DNA of 64,000 nt from Anabaena catenula FACHB-362 (GTDB taxonomy: Bacteria > Cyanobacteriota > Cyanobacteriia > Cyanobacteriales > Nostocaceae). Made by a program: the position numbers and the translations under genes. Positions within the stretch are counted from its first letter, which is position 1, and the number at the start of each line of letters is the position of its first letter. Positions 25,745 through 34,032 of the stretch are shown piece by piece. The stretch lies in assembly GCF_014698735.1 (NCBI RefSeq), contig NZ_JACJTQ010000015.1, positions 61,711 to 125,710 of the forward strand, written 5' to 3'. The notes below the pieces were generated by a model. It was given only the letters and a program-made list of their open reading frames with translations, was not told where the DNA came from and searched no databases.

Positions 25745-28219
25745 TTGATTCAATCTGAAACCCTAGAACTATTAGAATGGCAACGCCTCTGCCAGCACCT
25801 TTCCACTTTTGCGGCAACCAAGTTAGGGGCTATAGTTTCGCGTAACTTGCCCATCCCGGAAACCCAAACAGAAAGCCAACAGTTGTTAGCTCAAACTAAA
25901 GAAGTCTACCAACTGGAAAGTCATCTTTCCCCTGGTTTGTCTTTTGAGGGTATTCAAGATATTGGTGATTCTTTAGAACGAGCCGAACTACAAGGAATTT
26001 TATCAGGTGAGGAACTGTTAGCGATCGCAACTACCCTCGCTGGTACAAGAAACTTACGGCGTGTCATTGATAACCAGGATAATTTACCCATCCTGACTGA
26101 GTTAGTTTCCGAATTACGGACTTACCCAGAACTAGAACAGGAAATTCACCGCTGTATTGATGAACGCGCTCAAGTCACTGATCGCGCTAGTCAAAAAATG
26201 GGGGAAATTCGCATTGATTTACGGCGGATACGCAGTCAAATTACCCAAAAACTGCAAAACATCATTCAAGCTAAATCGGGTGCAGTTCAGGAACAACTGA
26301 TTACTCAACGGGGCGATCGCTTTGTGATCCCAGTCAAAGCACCGCAAAAAGACGCAATTCCCGGTATTGTTCACGACACCTCCACCAGTGGCGCGACTTT
26401 ATATATTGAACCTCACAGCGTCGTCCCCATGGGGAACCAACTCCGCCAAACTATCAGAAAAGAACAAACAGAAGAAGAATCAATTCGCCGCACTTTAACC
26501 GAACAAGTCGCCGCAGTTAAGCCAGATTTAGAAAGGTTATTAGCCATTGTCACAACCTTAGATTTGGCAACGGCTAAATCTCGTTACAGTTTCTGGATAG
26601 GTGCTAATCCTCCCCGCTTCATTAATCGGGATGAACAGGAAATTATCACCTTGCGACAACTGCGTCACCCGTTGTTAGTTTGGCAACAGCAGCACGAACA
26701 AGGAAACCCAGTCGTTCCCGTCGATTTACTCATCAGTCCCAATATTCGGGTAGTGACAATTACTGGCCCCAATACAGGCGGGAAAACGGTAACTTTGAAA
26801 ACCTTGGGATTAGCGGCATTAATGGCTAAAGTGGGTTTATTTGTTCCCGCCCGCGAACCTGTGGAAATGCCTTGGTTTGACAAAGTTTTAGCTGATATTG
26901 GTGATGAACAATCTTTACAACAAAGTTTATCGACTTTTTCAGGGCATATTCGCAGGATTAGTCGGATTTTAAATGCTTTGGGGAGTCAGGAGTCAGGAGA
27001 AGAGGCAGGGGGCAGGGAGCAGGGAGCAGGGGGAGATGATTTTTCTCAATTACCTATTACCAATCACAAATTACCAATTACCAATTACCAATCCCTCGTC
27101 CTACTTGATGAAGTGGGTGCAGGTACAGATCCGGCAGAAGGTAGTGCATTAGCGATCGCTCTATTGCAATATCTCGCCAATCATGCCCAACTCACAATTG
27201 CCACCACCCACTTCGGCGAACTCAAAGCCCTGAAATACGAAGATGAGCGATTTGAGAACGCCTCCGTAGAATTTGACGAAAGTACTCTCTCGCCAACTTA
27301 TCGGCTGTTGTGGGGCATACCTGGACGCTCTAATGCTTTAACTATTGCCTTACGCTTAGGGCTAAAACCGGAAGTAGTCGCAGAGGCTAAAACCCAAGTG
27401 GGAGAAGCCAGCGATGAAGTGAATCAGGTGATTGCCGGTTTAGAAGCCCAACGCCGTCGTCAAGAAACCAAAGCCGCTGAAGCCCAAGAATTATTACGCC
27501 AAGCCGAACGTTTATATAAAGAAGTTTCTCAAAAAGCCACAGCTTTAGAAGAGAGAGAAAAAGATTTACGTGCTTCTCAAGAAGTAGCAGTACAACAAGC
27601 AATTACCCAAGCTAAAGGGGAAATTGCCCAAGTAATTCGCCGTTTGCAAAAAGGCACACCCACAGCCCAAGATGCCCAGCAAGCGACCAGTGCGTTAAAT
27701 CAAATTACCGAAAAATATCAACCAGCACCACCACCCAAACCCAAACCTGGGTTTATGCCCAAAGTAGGCGATCGCATCCGTATTCCCAAATTAGGACAAA
27801 CTGCCGAAGTATTAACCGCCCCTAATACAGATGGTGAGTTAACTGTCCGCTTTGGAATCATGAAAATGACGGTGCAATTACCAGACGTAGAATCTCTAGA
27901 TGGGCAAAAACCAGAACCCATCGTTAAAGTCAAACCAGCCCCAGCCGTAGTCACCCCACCACCAGCACCAGTCCCAGCTATTCGCACTTCCAAAAATACC
28001 GTAGATTTGCGCGGAAAACGGGTAGCTGATGGCGAATATATTTTAGACAAAGCCATTTCTGAAGCTGACGGATCTCTCTGGATTATTCACGGACACGGTA
28101 CTGGTAAGCTCAAGCAAGGAGTTCACGCTTTTCTACAACAGCACCCCAGAGTTAGCCACTATGAACCAGCAGAACAAGCTGATGGCGGCAGTGGTGTCAC
28201 TATTGCTCATATCAAATAG
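25745..28219 (+). CDS. mutS2: MutS2 ATPase/nuclease
   Basis: About 824 residues from a TTG at 25745, chosen because the conserved N-terminus IQSETLELLEW follows; the frame is open to a TTG at 25682. MutS2 binds branched DNA or collided ribosomes rather than mismatches. Visible domains: core/clamp, ATPase with Walker A TGPNTGGKTVTLKTLG, SLQQSLSTFSGHIRRIS, Walker B LVLLDEVGAGTDPAEGS and TTHFGELKAL, a coiled coil (about 27,420-27,700), a KOW-like segment, and a C-terminal Smr domain (VDLRGKRV, WIIHGHGTGKLKQGV). Oddity: about 35 residues of translated STRR DNA (GGREQGAGGD, ITNHKLPITN) interrupt the ATPase between the HIRRIS helix and Walker B. Confidence 0.94.
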   Translation: MIQSETLELLEWQRLCQHLSTFAATKLGAIVSRNLPIPETQTESQQLLAQTKEVYQLESHLSPGLSFEGIQDIGDSLERAELQGILSGEELLAIATTLAGTRNLRRVIDNQDNLPILTELVSELRTYPELEQEIHRCIDERAQVTDRASQKMGEIRIDLRRIRSQITQKLQNIIQAKSGAVQEQLITQRGDRFVIPVKAPQKDAIPGIVHDTSTSGATLYIEPHSVVPMGNQLRQTIRKEQTEEESIRRTLTEQVAAVKPDLERLLAIVTTLDLATAKSRYSFWIGANPPRFINRDEQEIITLRQLRHPLLVWQQQHEQGNPVVPVDLLISPNIRVVTITGPNTGGKTVTLKTLGLAALMAKVGLFVPAREPVEMPWFDKVLADIGDEQSLQQSLSTFSGHIRRISRILNALGSQESGEEAGGREQGAGGDDFSQLPITNHKLPITNYQSLVLLDEVGAGTDPAEGSALAIALLQYLANHAQLTIATTHFGELKALKYEDERFENASVEFDESTLSPTYRLLWGIPGRSNALTIALRLGLKPEVVAEAKTQVGEASDEVNQVIAGLEAQRRRQETKAAEAQELLRQAERLYKEVSQKATALEEREKDLRASQEVAVQQAITQAKGEIAQVIRRLQKGTPTAQDAQQATSALNQITEKYQPAPPPKPKPGFMPKVGDRIRIPKLGQTAEVLTAPNTDGELTVRFGIMKMTVQLPDVESLDGQKPEPIVKVKPAPAVVTPPPAPVPAIRTSKNTVDLRGKRVADGEYILDKAISEADGSLWIIHGHGTGKLKQGVHAFLQQHPRVSHYEPAEQADGGSGVTIAHIK
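26990..27092. repeat. STRR tract inside mutS2
   Basis: GGAGTCAGGAGTCAGG, then GGCAGGGGGCAGGGAGCAGG, then ACCAATTACCAATTACCAAT run in frame inside the mutS2 ATPase region. The same unit types fill spacers elsewhere (17,821; 28,218; 30,900; 57,972). The insertion keeps the frame and codes for low-complexity residues. Confidence 0.85.
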
Positions 28220-28325
28220 GGAATAGGGAATAGGGAACGGGGAACAGGGAGCAGAGGAAAGATACATACTCTCCCCAATAACCAATGACCAATGACCAAT
28301 GACCAATGACCAATAACCAATGACC
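28218..28325. repeat. STRR spacer after mutS2
   Basis: AGGGAATAGGGAATAGGGAA-type heptamers followed by tandem CCAATGA units (about 28,277-28,325). Open frames across it (for example translating as VIGHWSLVIG) are repeat artefacts. Confidence 0.85.
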
Positions 28326-28495
28326 AATCCTCATTAACTTCTCATATTGAGAAAAGAAATTTTCATTTAGAGTAAAACAAAGAAAACTGCTGTTTACCAA
28401 ACTGATTCAAAGCTAACTATGGGAAACCAACTTTTATGCTTCAGGGTCTGTTTCCAAAAGGGTAACAGCAACAGCCTCTATTCGCCTGATCACCT

Positions 28496-29104
28496 ATGCT
28501 AAAAGTTATGCACTTGGCCGCCAATTCAGCCACACCAAACTCCCAATGGGAGGATTTAAACCACTTTCCAGTTGCCAATTCAGTTCAATGGGACAATATC
28601 AAAACCCAGTTAGACTTGGTGCTGTTATCTCTAGAAACTTTAACTGGTATTGGTTCTGAGGCTATGCTTTCGGCGGCAATTAATCTAAATTTAGAGTCAA
28701 AAGTCCCAGATCGTGTAGCTTTATGGCGATTGCGTCAGTCGAATCCCTTACGCAAAGGTCAAGGAGGTCGAAAAAATCTGGATGTAGAAGAAGCGCGATC
28801 GCTAGTTTTAATTAGCTGCTACCTCGCCAAACAGCACCAAGAATTAATTCGCCGTGCTGTTGGTCTATTAGAACAAATAGCCGTAAACAACCAGAAACCT
28901 CATCAGATTGCCTTACTGGGAGATTATATCGATACTTTCTGCAACACCTATCAAGAACGCATGGAAGAAGATGAAAAAATCTCTACAGATTCGCTGACCC
29001 ACTTAGCATTAAAACTGCTCGTAGATTTACTTTTTTATAGCGCTCCTGGTGGACACCGCCGCCTGTGGCTATCACTTATAGACCGTTCCACAAAACAATT
29101 TTAG
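28496..29104 (+). CDS. DUF3038 domain protein
   Basis: 202 residues, soluble and helical, matching a cyanobacteria-specific family I know as DUF3038: LDLVLLSLETLTGIGSEAML, VALWRLRQSNPLRKGQ, LDVEEARSLVLISCYLAK and the C-terminal LLVDLLFYSAPGGHRRLW. No catalytic motif. It is followed 73 bp later by a DUF4335 gene; the two families are commonly adjacent in cyanobacteria, which suggests a shared function that is still unknown. The spacer contains TAGATTT/CCAAAAT repeats. Confidence 0.85.
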   Translation: MLKVMHLAANSATPNSQWEDLNHFPVANSVQWDNIKTQLDLVLLSLETLTGIGSEAMLSAAINLNLESKVPDRVALWRLRQSNPLRKGQGGRKNLDVEEARSLVLISCYLAKQHQELIRRAVGLLEQIAVNNQKPHQIALLGDYIDTFCNTYQERMEEDEKISTDSLTHLALKLLVDLLFYSAPGGHRRLWLSLIDRSTKQF

Positions 29105-29177
29105 ATTTTAGATTTTAGATTTCAAAATACTAATCCAAAATCCAAAATTCCCCTTTGTCCCCATTGCAATTTTTGCT

Positions 29178-30791
29178 ATGTCCCGCTTAAATTCTGTTAT
29201 TCGTCGCTACACGCCCCCTACTTGCACACTAGAAATTTGGGCGCAACGCTCACCTTTATCTCGTTGGATGGGTCAAACTGTTCTCAAACAAATACGTTTT
29301 GAACTCCACTTTGATGATCCAGGACTACCAGACGACCGCAAAGTGCCAATTCAGGGCGAGCGAGATCAACTAGAAGTTTTGTGTAATGTCGTCACAACCT
29401 ACGTTCAACAACTCCTACAAAAATCAGCAGATAGCTTTTGTCTGAGTTTCTTAGAACCGCAACACTCTAATACAACACCCGACGAGCCAAAATTAAACGA
29501 TGTTCCTCCCACTCCATCGTCACCCAAGACCGTAAACTCATCTAGCATGGGGATTCTAGAAGCAACAATTTACCTAGAATCTAGTGGCAATTTAACTCAT
29601 AAACTATTTCTCGGTTCTCTTGCTAACTCAACATCAGGGCCAGTAATTCAACTCACTCTATTGCAACTATTTGATTTGGCAACAGCTTTAGATGAATACT
29701 CAGCTGATGTCATTGCACTACCAAATCTTAATAGTGAGAGTTCTGTTCCCAGTTTGGTTTGGCCAGCTTGGACACCTGTGGCAGCAATGATGGTACTAGC
29801 TTTGGGTTTAACTCCTTTAACCTGGCAATATGCCAACAGCACTCGCCAAAAGCAAGAGCAAACCGCTAAAACAACAACTTCACCATCTGAAGTAGCGATC
29901 GCACCCTCTCCCTCTATTAACTTAACCACTCCCCAACCAGGACTAGCTCCCCTTGGTAATTTGCCTTCTCCTCCTGCTAGTAGTACTTCGTTACAAATAC
30001 CCAATTCAGATTCCATTCCTCCACTTCCTAATTCCATTGCGGACCCAGCCCCTCTCTCTTTCCCCAATTCAACTATCCCGTCCACAGCTAAAACATTGCC
30101 GAAAAATGGACTGACGAGGGAGCAAACCACAAAACCAGCCCTTTCGGCCAATCTCCAGATTCCATTACCAACAACACCCAATTTTCAATCAAACCCTTCT
30201 ACAGGAGTGATTAACCAAAATGGAATTACTCTCCCCACCCGTGAAATTTTACCTACTAGAAATAGCCGTAGTATCTCCACAATCCCTCAGTCTCTGGCTT
30301 CCATACCCAATGACTCTCTGAGTCAAACTTCTCCCCAAATATCTTCTCCCCAAATAACTTCTCCACTAGACTCACAGCAGCTAGATAGAGGAATTAATTC
30401 CCCCGATACCACTCCTGCTGTCACCAGTGATGCTGATGTGGTCGCCAAATTGCGAAATGTAACTAAAACTCCCTTACCTACAGAAGGAACTTCCAATACT
30501 ACCTTGTTTGATATCCCTCAAGTGGCAGAAGCCAGAGAATTTCTGCAAAAGACTTGGCAGCCACCTAGTGGATTTTCGCAAACACTAGAGTATAGTTTGA
30601 TGTTGGGTATTGATGGCTCTATTGAACGCATTTTGCCATTGAATCGAGCCGCGAGAGAATACGTAAACACCACTGGTATTCCAGAAATTGGTAAAGCCTT
30701 TGTTTCTACTAATAAATCAGGGCAAAATGTCAGACTTCGAGTAGTCCTCAGTCCCGATGGTAAGGTGCAAACTTTTCCAGAAACACCATGA
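29178..30791 (+). CDS. DUF4335 domain protein with transmembrane segment
   Basis: 537 residues. Residues ~1-180 are the DUF4335 domain (SVIRRYTPPTCTLEIWAQRS, LKQIRFELHFDDPGLPDD, GILEATIYLESSGNLTHKLF). A hydrophobic stretch WTPVAAMMVLALGLTPLTW (about 198-216) is a likely membrane anchor. A long Pro/Ser/Thr/Asn-rich disordered region follows (about 225-420), then a conserved C-terminal domain (VAEAREFLQKTWQPPSGFSQ, YSLMLGIDGSIERILPLN). Topology suggests an inner-face N-terminal domain and an external C-terminal domain. Function unknown; partner is the DUF3038 gene immediately upstream. Confidence 0.85.
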   Translation: MSRLNSVIRRYTPPTCTLEIWAQRSPLSRWMGQTVLKQIRFELHFDDPGLPDDRKVPIQGERDQLEVLCNVVTTYVQQLLQKSADSFCLSFLEPQHSNTTPDEPKLNDVPPTPSSPKTVNSSSMGILEATIYLESSGNLTHKLFLGSLANSTSGPVIQLTLLQLFDLATALDEYSADVIALPNLNSESSVPSLVWPAWTPVAAMMVLALGLTPLTWQYANSTRQKQEQTAKTTTSPSEVAIAPSPSINLTTPQPGLAPLGNLPSPPASSTSLQIPNSDSIPPLPNSIADPAPLSFPNSTIPSTAKTLPKNGLTREQTTKPALSANLQIPLPTTPNFQSNPSTGVINQNGITLPTREILPTRNSRSISTIPQSLASIPNDSLSQTSPQISSPQITSPLDSQQLDRGINSPDTTPAVTSDADVVAKLRNVTKTPLPTEGTSNTTLFDIPQVAEAREFLQKTWQPPSGFSQTLEYSLMLGIDGSIERILPLNRAAREYVNTTGIPEIGKAFVSTNKSGQNVRLRVVLSPDGKVQTFPETP

Positions 30792-31179
30792 GAAGGCAGG
30801 CACGGGAGATGGGGAGACGCGGGGACGCGGGGAGGGGAAGACGCGGAGACAGTGGGACGCGGAGATGGGGAGATGGGGAGACGGGGAGAAATAATGATCT
30901 ATCTACTGCACCCTGCCCCCTGCCCCCTGCACCCTGCACCCTGCCCCCTGCCCCCTGCACCCTGCCTATTTATTCCCTGTTCCCTGTTCCCTGTTTACGA
31001 ATTCTATAATTTTTATGCCACTTGCCAAACTGGTACAAAATTTTCAGCAGCATTTGCTTAATTTGATGAATTTTCAACTCCAGTGATTAAGTACAGTTGC
31101 GGAACTGGTCAGTTACTATTACCACTGTTTCGACCACTTCATAAAATTGTGCTTATAGTACTTAGTTAGGGGGGAAGAT
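30792..31179. repeat. GC-rich STRR spacer, with copy of a 50-bp repeat
   Basis: Follows the DUF4335 gene directly. The segment 30,816-30,865 (beginning GACGCGGGGACGCGGGGAGG) is an exact inverted copy of 55,083-55,132. GGGGAGAT units and then CCCTGCCCC/CCCTGCACC units continue to about 30,975. The last ~170 bases are AT-rich and lead to yiaA. Apparent ORFs here are low-complexity. Confidence 0.85.
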
Positions 31180-31464
31180 ATGCAAACATTTAGCCCACAA
31201 AAAGACAGCAATGCTTGGATTATTCAAACCTGGGCAGCTTTTATTATGTCTATTTCTATGACAGGTTTTGGCATTGTCAATTTACCTGTAGATAATTGGG
31301 TAAAAGGCTTTATGGGTATGGGTTTAGCTTTTTCTGTAGGTTCAACTTTCACCTTGGCAAAAACTACTAGAGACTTGCACGAATCCAGAAGGCTAACTTC
31401 TAGAATTGATGAGGCTAAAGTTGAAAAGTTACTTTCACAGCATGATCCTCTCATTCTTAAATGA
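31180..31464 (+). CDS. YiaA/YiaB two-helix inner-membrane domain protein
   Basis: 94 residues with two hydrophobic segments, AWIIQTWAAFIMSISMTGFG and WVKGFMGMGLAFSVGSTFTL, then a charged tail (DLHESRRLTSRIDEAKVEKLL). This matches the YiaA/YiaB two-TM-helix family common in cyanobacteria. A good ribosome-binding site (AGGGGGGAAG) precedes the ATG. Function unknown in this group. A palindrome (GGTGGGCA/TGCCCACC, 31,497-31,513) follows the gene. Confidence 0.85.
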   Translation: MQTFSPQKDSNAWIIQTWAAFIMSISMTGFGIVNLPVDNWVKGFMGMGLAFSVGSTFTLAKTTRDLHESRRLTSRIDEAKVEKLLSQHDPLILK

Positions 31465-31496
31465 AAGCATAACAATTTTAGATTCGAGTATAGTAG

Positions 31497-31513
31497 GGTG
31501 GGCAATGCCCACC
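31497..31513. repeat. GGTGGGCAATGCCCACC palindrome
   Basis: A 17-base perfect palindrome just after the yiaA-like gene. A near copy (one base different) is at 41,546-41,562, downstream of the FAS1 gene. Both sit in 3' spacers, suggesting a dispersed palindrome tolerated near gene ends. Confidence 0.6.
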
Positions 31514-31552
31514 AGACTTGAGTTATCAACCCTGTTTGTTATATCTTCTTCA

Positions 31553-31921
31553 TCAAAGATTTTTATTCGTAATTCTAATCAAAAAACGCAAAGCTTCGTT
31601 TACTGCTTCCTCTGTAAGAAACATTTCTGCTACATCAGGTTGTAAACTAATAGTAATTTCTCCATTAGTTTTTGGTCTTTGTTCCACTTTTCTCATATCT
31701 GTAATTCTTAAATCTGATTCTGATTTAACTTCATTCTCAGATATATGATTTTGAAAAGATGACTCATTTAATTTGTTAGCAAGTGATTCCCAACTATTAA
31801 CTTTAAGATTAAAGTGAGCTTTGGCTTCACGTAATGTTTGAAATTGTTGTTTCAGGATATGAACTGTATATATGTACTTTTGGTAAATCTGGTTTTTTTG
31901 TTCCAGATCTTCCTCTACCAT
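31553..31921 (-). CDS. Hypothetical protein, coiled-coil
   Basis: 122 residues from the ATG at 31921 (a GTG at 31930 is an alternative). The N-terminal half is strongly helical and charged (VEEDLEQKNQIYQKYIYTV, QQFQTLREAKAHFNLK). The C-terminal part (TNGEITISLQPDVAEMFLTE, EAVNEALRFLIRIT) reads like the DNA-binding or dimerisation half of a small antitoxin-type protein, but this is a guess. No partner gene is next to it. AT-rich. I do not recognise a family. Confidence 0.5.
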   Translation of the reverse strand: MVEEDLEQKNQIYQKYIYTVHILKQQFQTLREAKAHFNLKVNSWESLANKLNESSFQNHISENEVKSESDLRITDMRKVEQRPKTNGEITISLQPDVAEMFLTEEAVNEALRFLIRITNKNL

Positions 31922-31980
31922 ATCAACCACTGTGATCGTGATCTATAGCTAATAGTGATGAAGAGCTTCTGAATGTTTAT

Positions 31981-32090
31981 CTCGTTCCCAGTCTCCAGAC
32001 TGGGAATGCTTTGATAGAGTCTCTGACTCGACTAAAACGGAAGCCAGAGTCTTCCTGGAATTCATTCCCATACAGAGTATGGGAACGAGA
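31981..32090. repeat. 110-bp element with terminal inverted repeats
   Basis: Begins CTCGTTCCCAGTC and ends AGTATGGGAACGAG: terminal inverted repeats of 10 bp, each with its own small internal hairpin (CCCAGTCTCCAGACTGGG; CCCATACAGAGTATGGG). No coding capacity. It looks like a MITE-like palindromic element between the hypothetical gene and the ferredoxin terminator. Confidence 0.6.
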
Positions 32091-32117
32091 AAAAAAAGGC
32101 TGGTAATAGCACCAGCC
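32091..32117 (-). terminator. Rho-independent terminator of the ferredoxin operon
   Basis: Read on the minus strand after the ferredoxin stop: GGCTGGT-6 base loop-ACCAGCC followed by seven or more Ts. A short, GC-rich, canonical intrinsic terminator at the end of the DUF2997-ycf35-ferredoxin transcript. Confidence 0.85.
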
Positions 32118-32149
32118 TCATAAAATGTTAATTGCTTGATATTTGAATT

Positions 32150-32602
32150 TTATGGTTGTTTGTTTTTTAACTTTTGCTTCTTTCGGCGTTTTTCTGTAGC
32201 TGCTACAGCGTGTTCCACTGGATACCCAACTACAGGAATGACTTGAAACTTGCGGTCTTCTTCTAGGTTTTTCAGTTCTGTGTAATCAACCCAGTGAATA
32301 CAATCAACTGGACAGGTGTCTATAGCCTCTTGAACTACCTCTTCTGCATCCCCATCTTGGCGAACTACGCGCGATCGCCCATAATCTGGTTCAATATAAA
32401 AGGTATTACGGGCAACATGGGCGCAATGCTTACAACCAATGCAGGTAATTTCATCTACATAAACGCCTTTTTGCCGCAGCACACCCCCTAGTTCCGGCTC
32501 TAAACCAGAACGTTCAAACTCGTCTCGTAAAAAACCCCCTAATTCTGGCTCTAAACCGGAACGATTATTTTCTGCTTCTGGTGACTGCGGCAAATCAGAC
32601 AT
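32150..32602 (-). CDS. Ferredoxin-like 4Fe-4S protein
   Basis: 150 residues. The central ferredoxin domain has CIGCKHCAHV (Cys-x2-Cys-x2-Cys) and DTCPVDCIHWVD, giving one 4Fe-4S cluster and possibly part of a second, degenerate one. The N-terminal 40 residues contain a direct duplication, RSGLEPELGGFLRDEFE then RSGLEPELGGVLRQ. The C-terminus is very basic (EKRRKKQKLKNKQP). This domain layout is common next to Ycf35 in cyanobacteria. It starts 2 bp after the ycf35 stop, so the genes are translationally linked. An electron-transfer role is inferred from the cluster motif. Confidence 0.9.
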   Translation of the reverse strand: MSDLPQSPEAENNRSGLEPELGGFLRDEFERSGLEPELGGVLRQKGVYVDEITCIGCKHCAHVARNTFYIEPDYGRSRVVRQDGDAEEVVQEAIDTCPVDCIHWVDYTELKNLEEDRKFQVIPVVGYPVEHAVAATEKRRKKQKLKNKQP

Positions 32603-32604
32603 GA

Positions 32605-32988
32605 TTAACTCCAGCGCTGTACAACTAAGCGAATCGAACCATCTTCATTTTTTTGTTGTTCGGTCACTTGAAAACCGACCCGCGCAGTTTCTTTTACCAC
32701 TGCTTGGTAAGCATAACGTTGGGTTACTTGGCGCAAAAATCCATCTACAGACAAGTTTTGCTGCCAATATTGCAAATCAGCTACCAATTCATATTCTTTG
32801 CCATTCCATCTGAAACCGATATCGTAACCATTTTCCTGCTCAATGGAAACTTCAGCAGGATGGGTTTGGCCACGATAACCGCGTACTTCCTGTGGGCCGG
32901 GCTTCCAGTCTATACCCAAGTCAGTGAGCGCGTCTTTCAAGGATTCAAGGTTACGGATTTGAGTTTTGATTTGGCTAAAGTGTGACAT
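32605..32988 (-). CDS. ycf35: DUF1257 / Ycf35 family protein
   Basis: 127 residues, recognised as Ycf35, encoded in red-algal plastids and cyanobacteria. Typical stretches are MSHFSQIKTQIRNLESLKDA, LGIDWKPGPQEVRGYRG, DIGFRWNGKEYELVADLQYW and the C-terminal RVGFQVTEQQKNEDGSIRLV. Function unproven. It is in an operon with DUF2997 (39 bp upstream) and the ferredoxin (2 bp downstream), which points to a shared redox or photosynthesis-related job. Confidence 0.93.
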   Translation of the reverse strand: MSHFSQIKTQIRNLESLKDALTDLGIDWKPGPQEVRGYRGQTHPAEVSIEQENGYDIGFRWNGKEYELVADLQYWQQNLSVDGFLRQVTQRYAYQAVVKETARVGFQVTEQQKNEDGSIRLVVQRWS

Positions 32989-33027
32989 GGTGGTTGTGAA
33001 TGAATGACAATAAACTAGTTGGAAAAT

Positions 33028-33243
33028 TTACCATTCGCTAAACGCGGTTTGCGTATTCGCTACACCAGATTCCTGCACATTATTATTGGTGGCGAAAAAT
33101 TCTGAGGTTGGCTCCTGATTCAGTACTTGTCCCAGCTGCGCCTCTATGGCCGCCGTTACTTCAGCACAAGAAGCCCCAACAATACCAGTGACTTTCTCTT
33201 GTACCCGACCGTCTGGATAAATTATGAATTCTAATGTCTCCAT
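33028..33243 (-). CDS. DUF2997 family protein
   Basis: 71 residues from the ATG at 33243, which has a GAGGTTGG ribosome-binding site nearby; the frame is open 60 bases further upstream but that part does not look coding. METLEFIIYPDGRVQEKVTG and the GASCAEVTAAIEAQLGQVL helix define this small cyanobacterial/plastid-lineage family, commonly located next to ycf35. First gene of the DUF2997-ycf35-ferredoxin operon. Function unknown. Confidence 0.85.
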   Translation of the reverse strand: METLEFIIYPDGRVQEKVTGIVGASCAEVTAAIEAQLGQVLNQEPTSEFFATNNNVQESGVANTQTAFSEW

Positions 33244-33303
33244 GCTGTGAAAGCCAACCTCGATAGTACTCTTGAACTTTACTGCTTTAGTAAAGTTGCT
33301 CAA

Positions 33304-33630
33304 AATCTAGCGGCAGGAACAGATTAGATACAAACTTGCCATTTGTTAACTAATGTTCCATCTTTCAAAATATATATCTCAGAATCTTTACAAAAATTAT
33401 TATTTTTATCAGTAGGCACATCAGTTATTAGTAAGTTTCCCTTAACCTGATGAATTAGTCAAGGTCAATATCACTGAGGACTGCTATCTGTAAAAACTCT
33501 TCAAAATCAGGATTGCAGCCAATAGAGACATAAAGGAGAAGATAAAAAAATAGTAAAGCTTATTGAAATAAGTTATCATTACCATTGGCATAAAACTATC
33601 GCTAAGAAGCAAAGTTATCGGTAAAACGAT
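33304..33630. other. Spacer between DUF2809 gene and DUF2997 operon
   Basis: 327 AT-rich bases; the promoter of the DUF2997 operon should lie at its left end. No ORF, repeat or RNA gene that I can support. Confidence 0.5.
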
Positions 33631-34032
33631 TTATTTTAGCTTTACTCCCCGAACTATCAGCCGCAACCACAGCCATCCTAACCCACTGCCAATAAAATAA
33701 TAGGGAAAATCAGCCCAAGTGAAGGCAGTGCCGATTAACATTTTTCCCCACCAAAATGAACGCACCCAATTTAGAAATGGTGGATGCCACAATTGCATAA
33801 ATTCCAATAAGCAAGTAATTATAAATACCCATATAGGGATTTGCCAAACTGCTCGGCGAGTGGGAATAAACACAAAGGCGAACAAGCACCAAAATATCTC
33901 ATAGAAAATCCCTCCTACCTCTTGGTTCAACCACCAAATAGAATAGCGATAGTGACTGTATAAAAGTCCAATGGGGAGAATCATAGCCAGAGAAAGAATG
34001 GAACGCCTGCGAATATTTGTAAGTAGTGGCAT
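33631..34032 (-). CDS. DUF2809 family membrane protein
   Basis: 133 residues with about four hydrophobic segments (SILSLAMILPIGLLYSHY, IFYEIFWCLFAFVFIP, WQIPIWVFIITCLLEFMQLW, YYFIGSGLGWLWLRLIV). The LLEFMQLW...FLNWVR...WADFPYYFIG pattern matches DUF2809, a small family of uncharacterised inner-membrane proteins related in shape to VanZ. Its ATG overlaps the stop of the alpha/beta hydrolase gene (TAATG), so translation is probably coupled. Confidence 0.83.
   Translation of the reverse strand: MPLLTNIRRRSILSLAMILPIGLLYSHYRYSIWWLNQEVGGIFYEIFWCLFAFVFIPTRRAVWQIPIWVFIITCLLEFMQLWHPPFLNWVRSFWWGKMLIGTAFTWADFPYYFIGSGLGWLWLRLIVRGVKLK

Noticed and set aside
30788..31061. Open frames across the GC-rich STRR spacer
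   Set aside because: They translate as Gly/Arg/Pro-rich periodic repeats that track the heptamers, not a protein.
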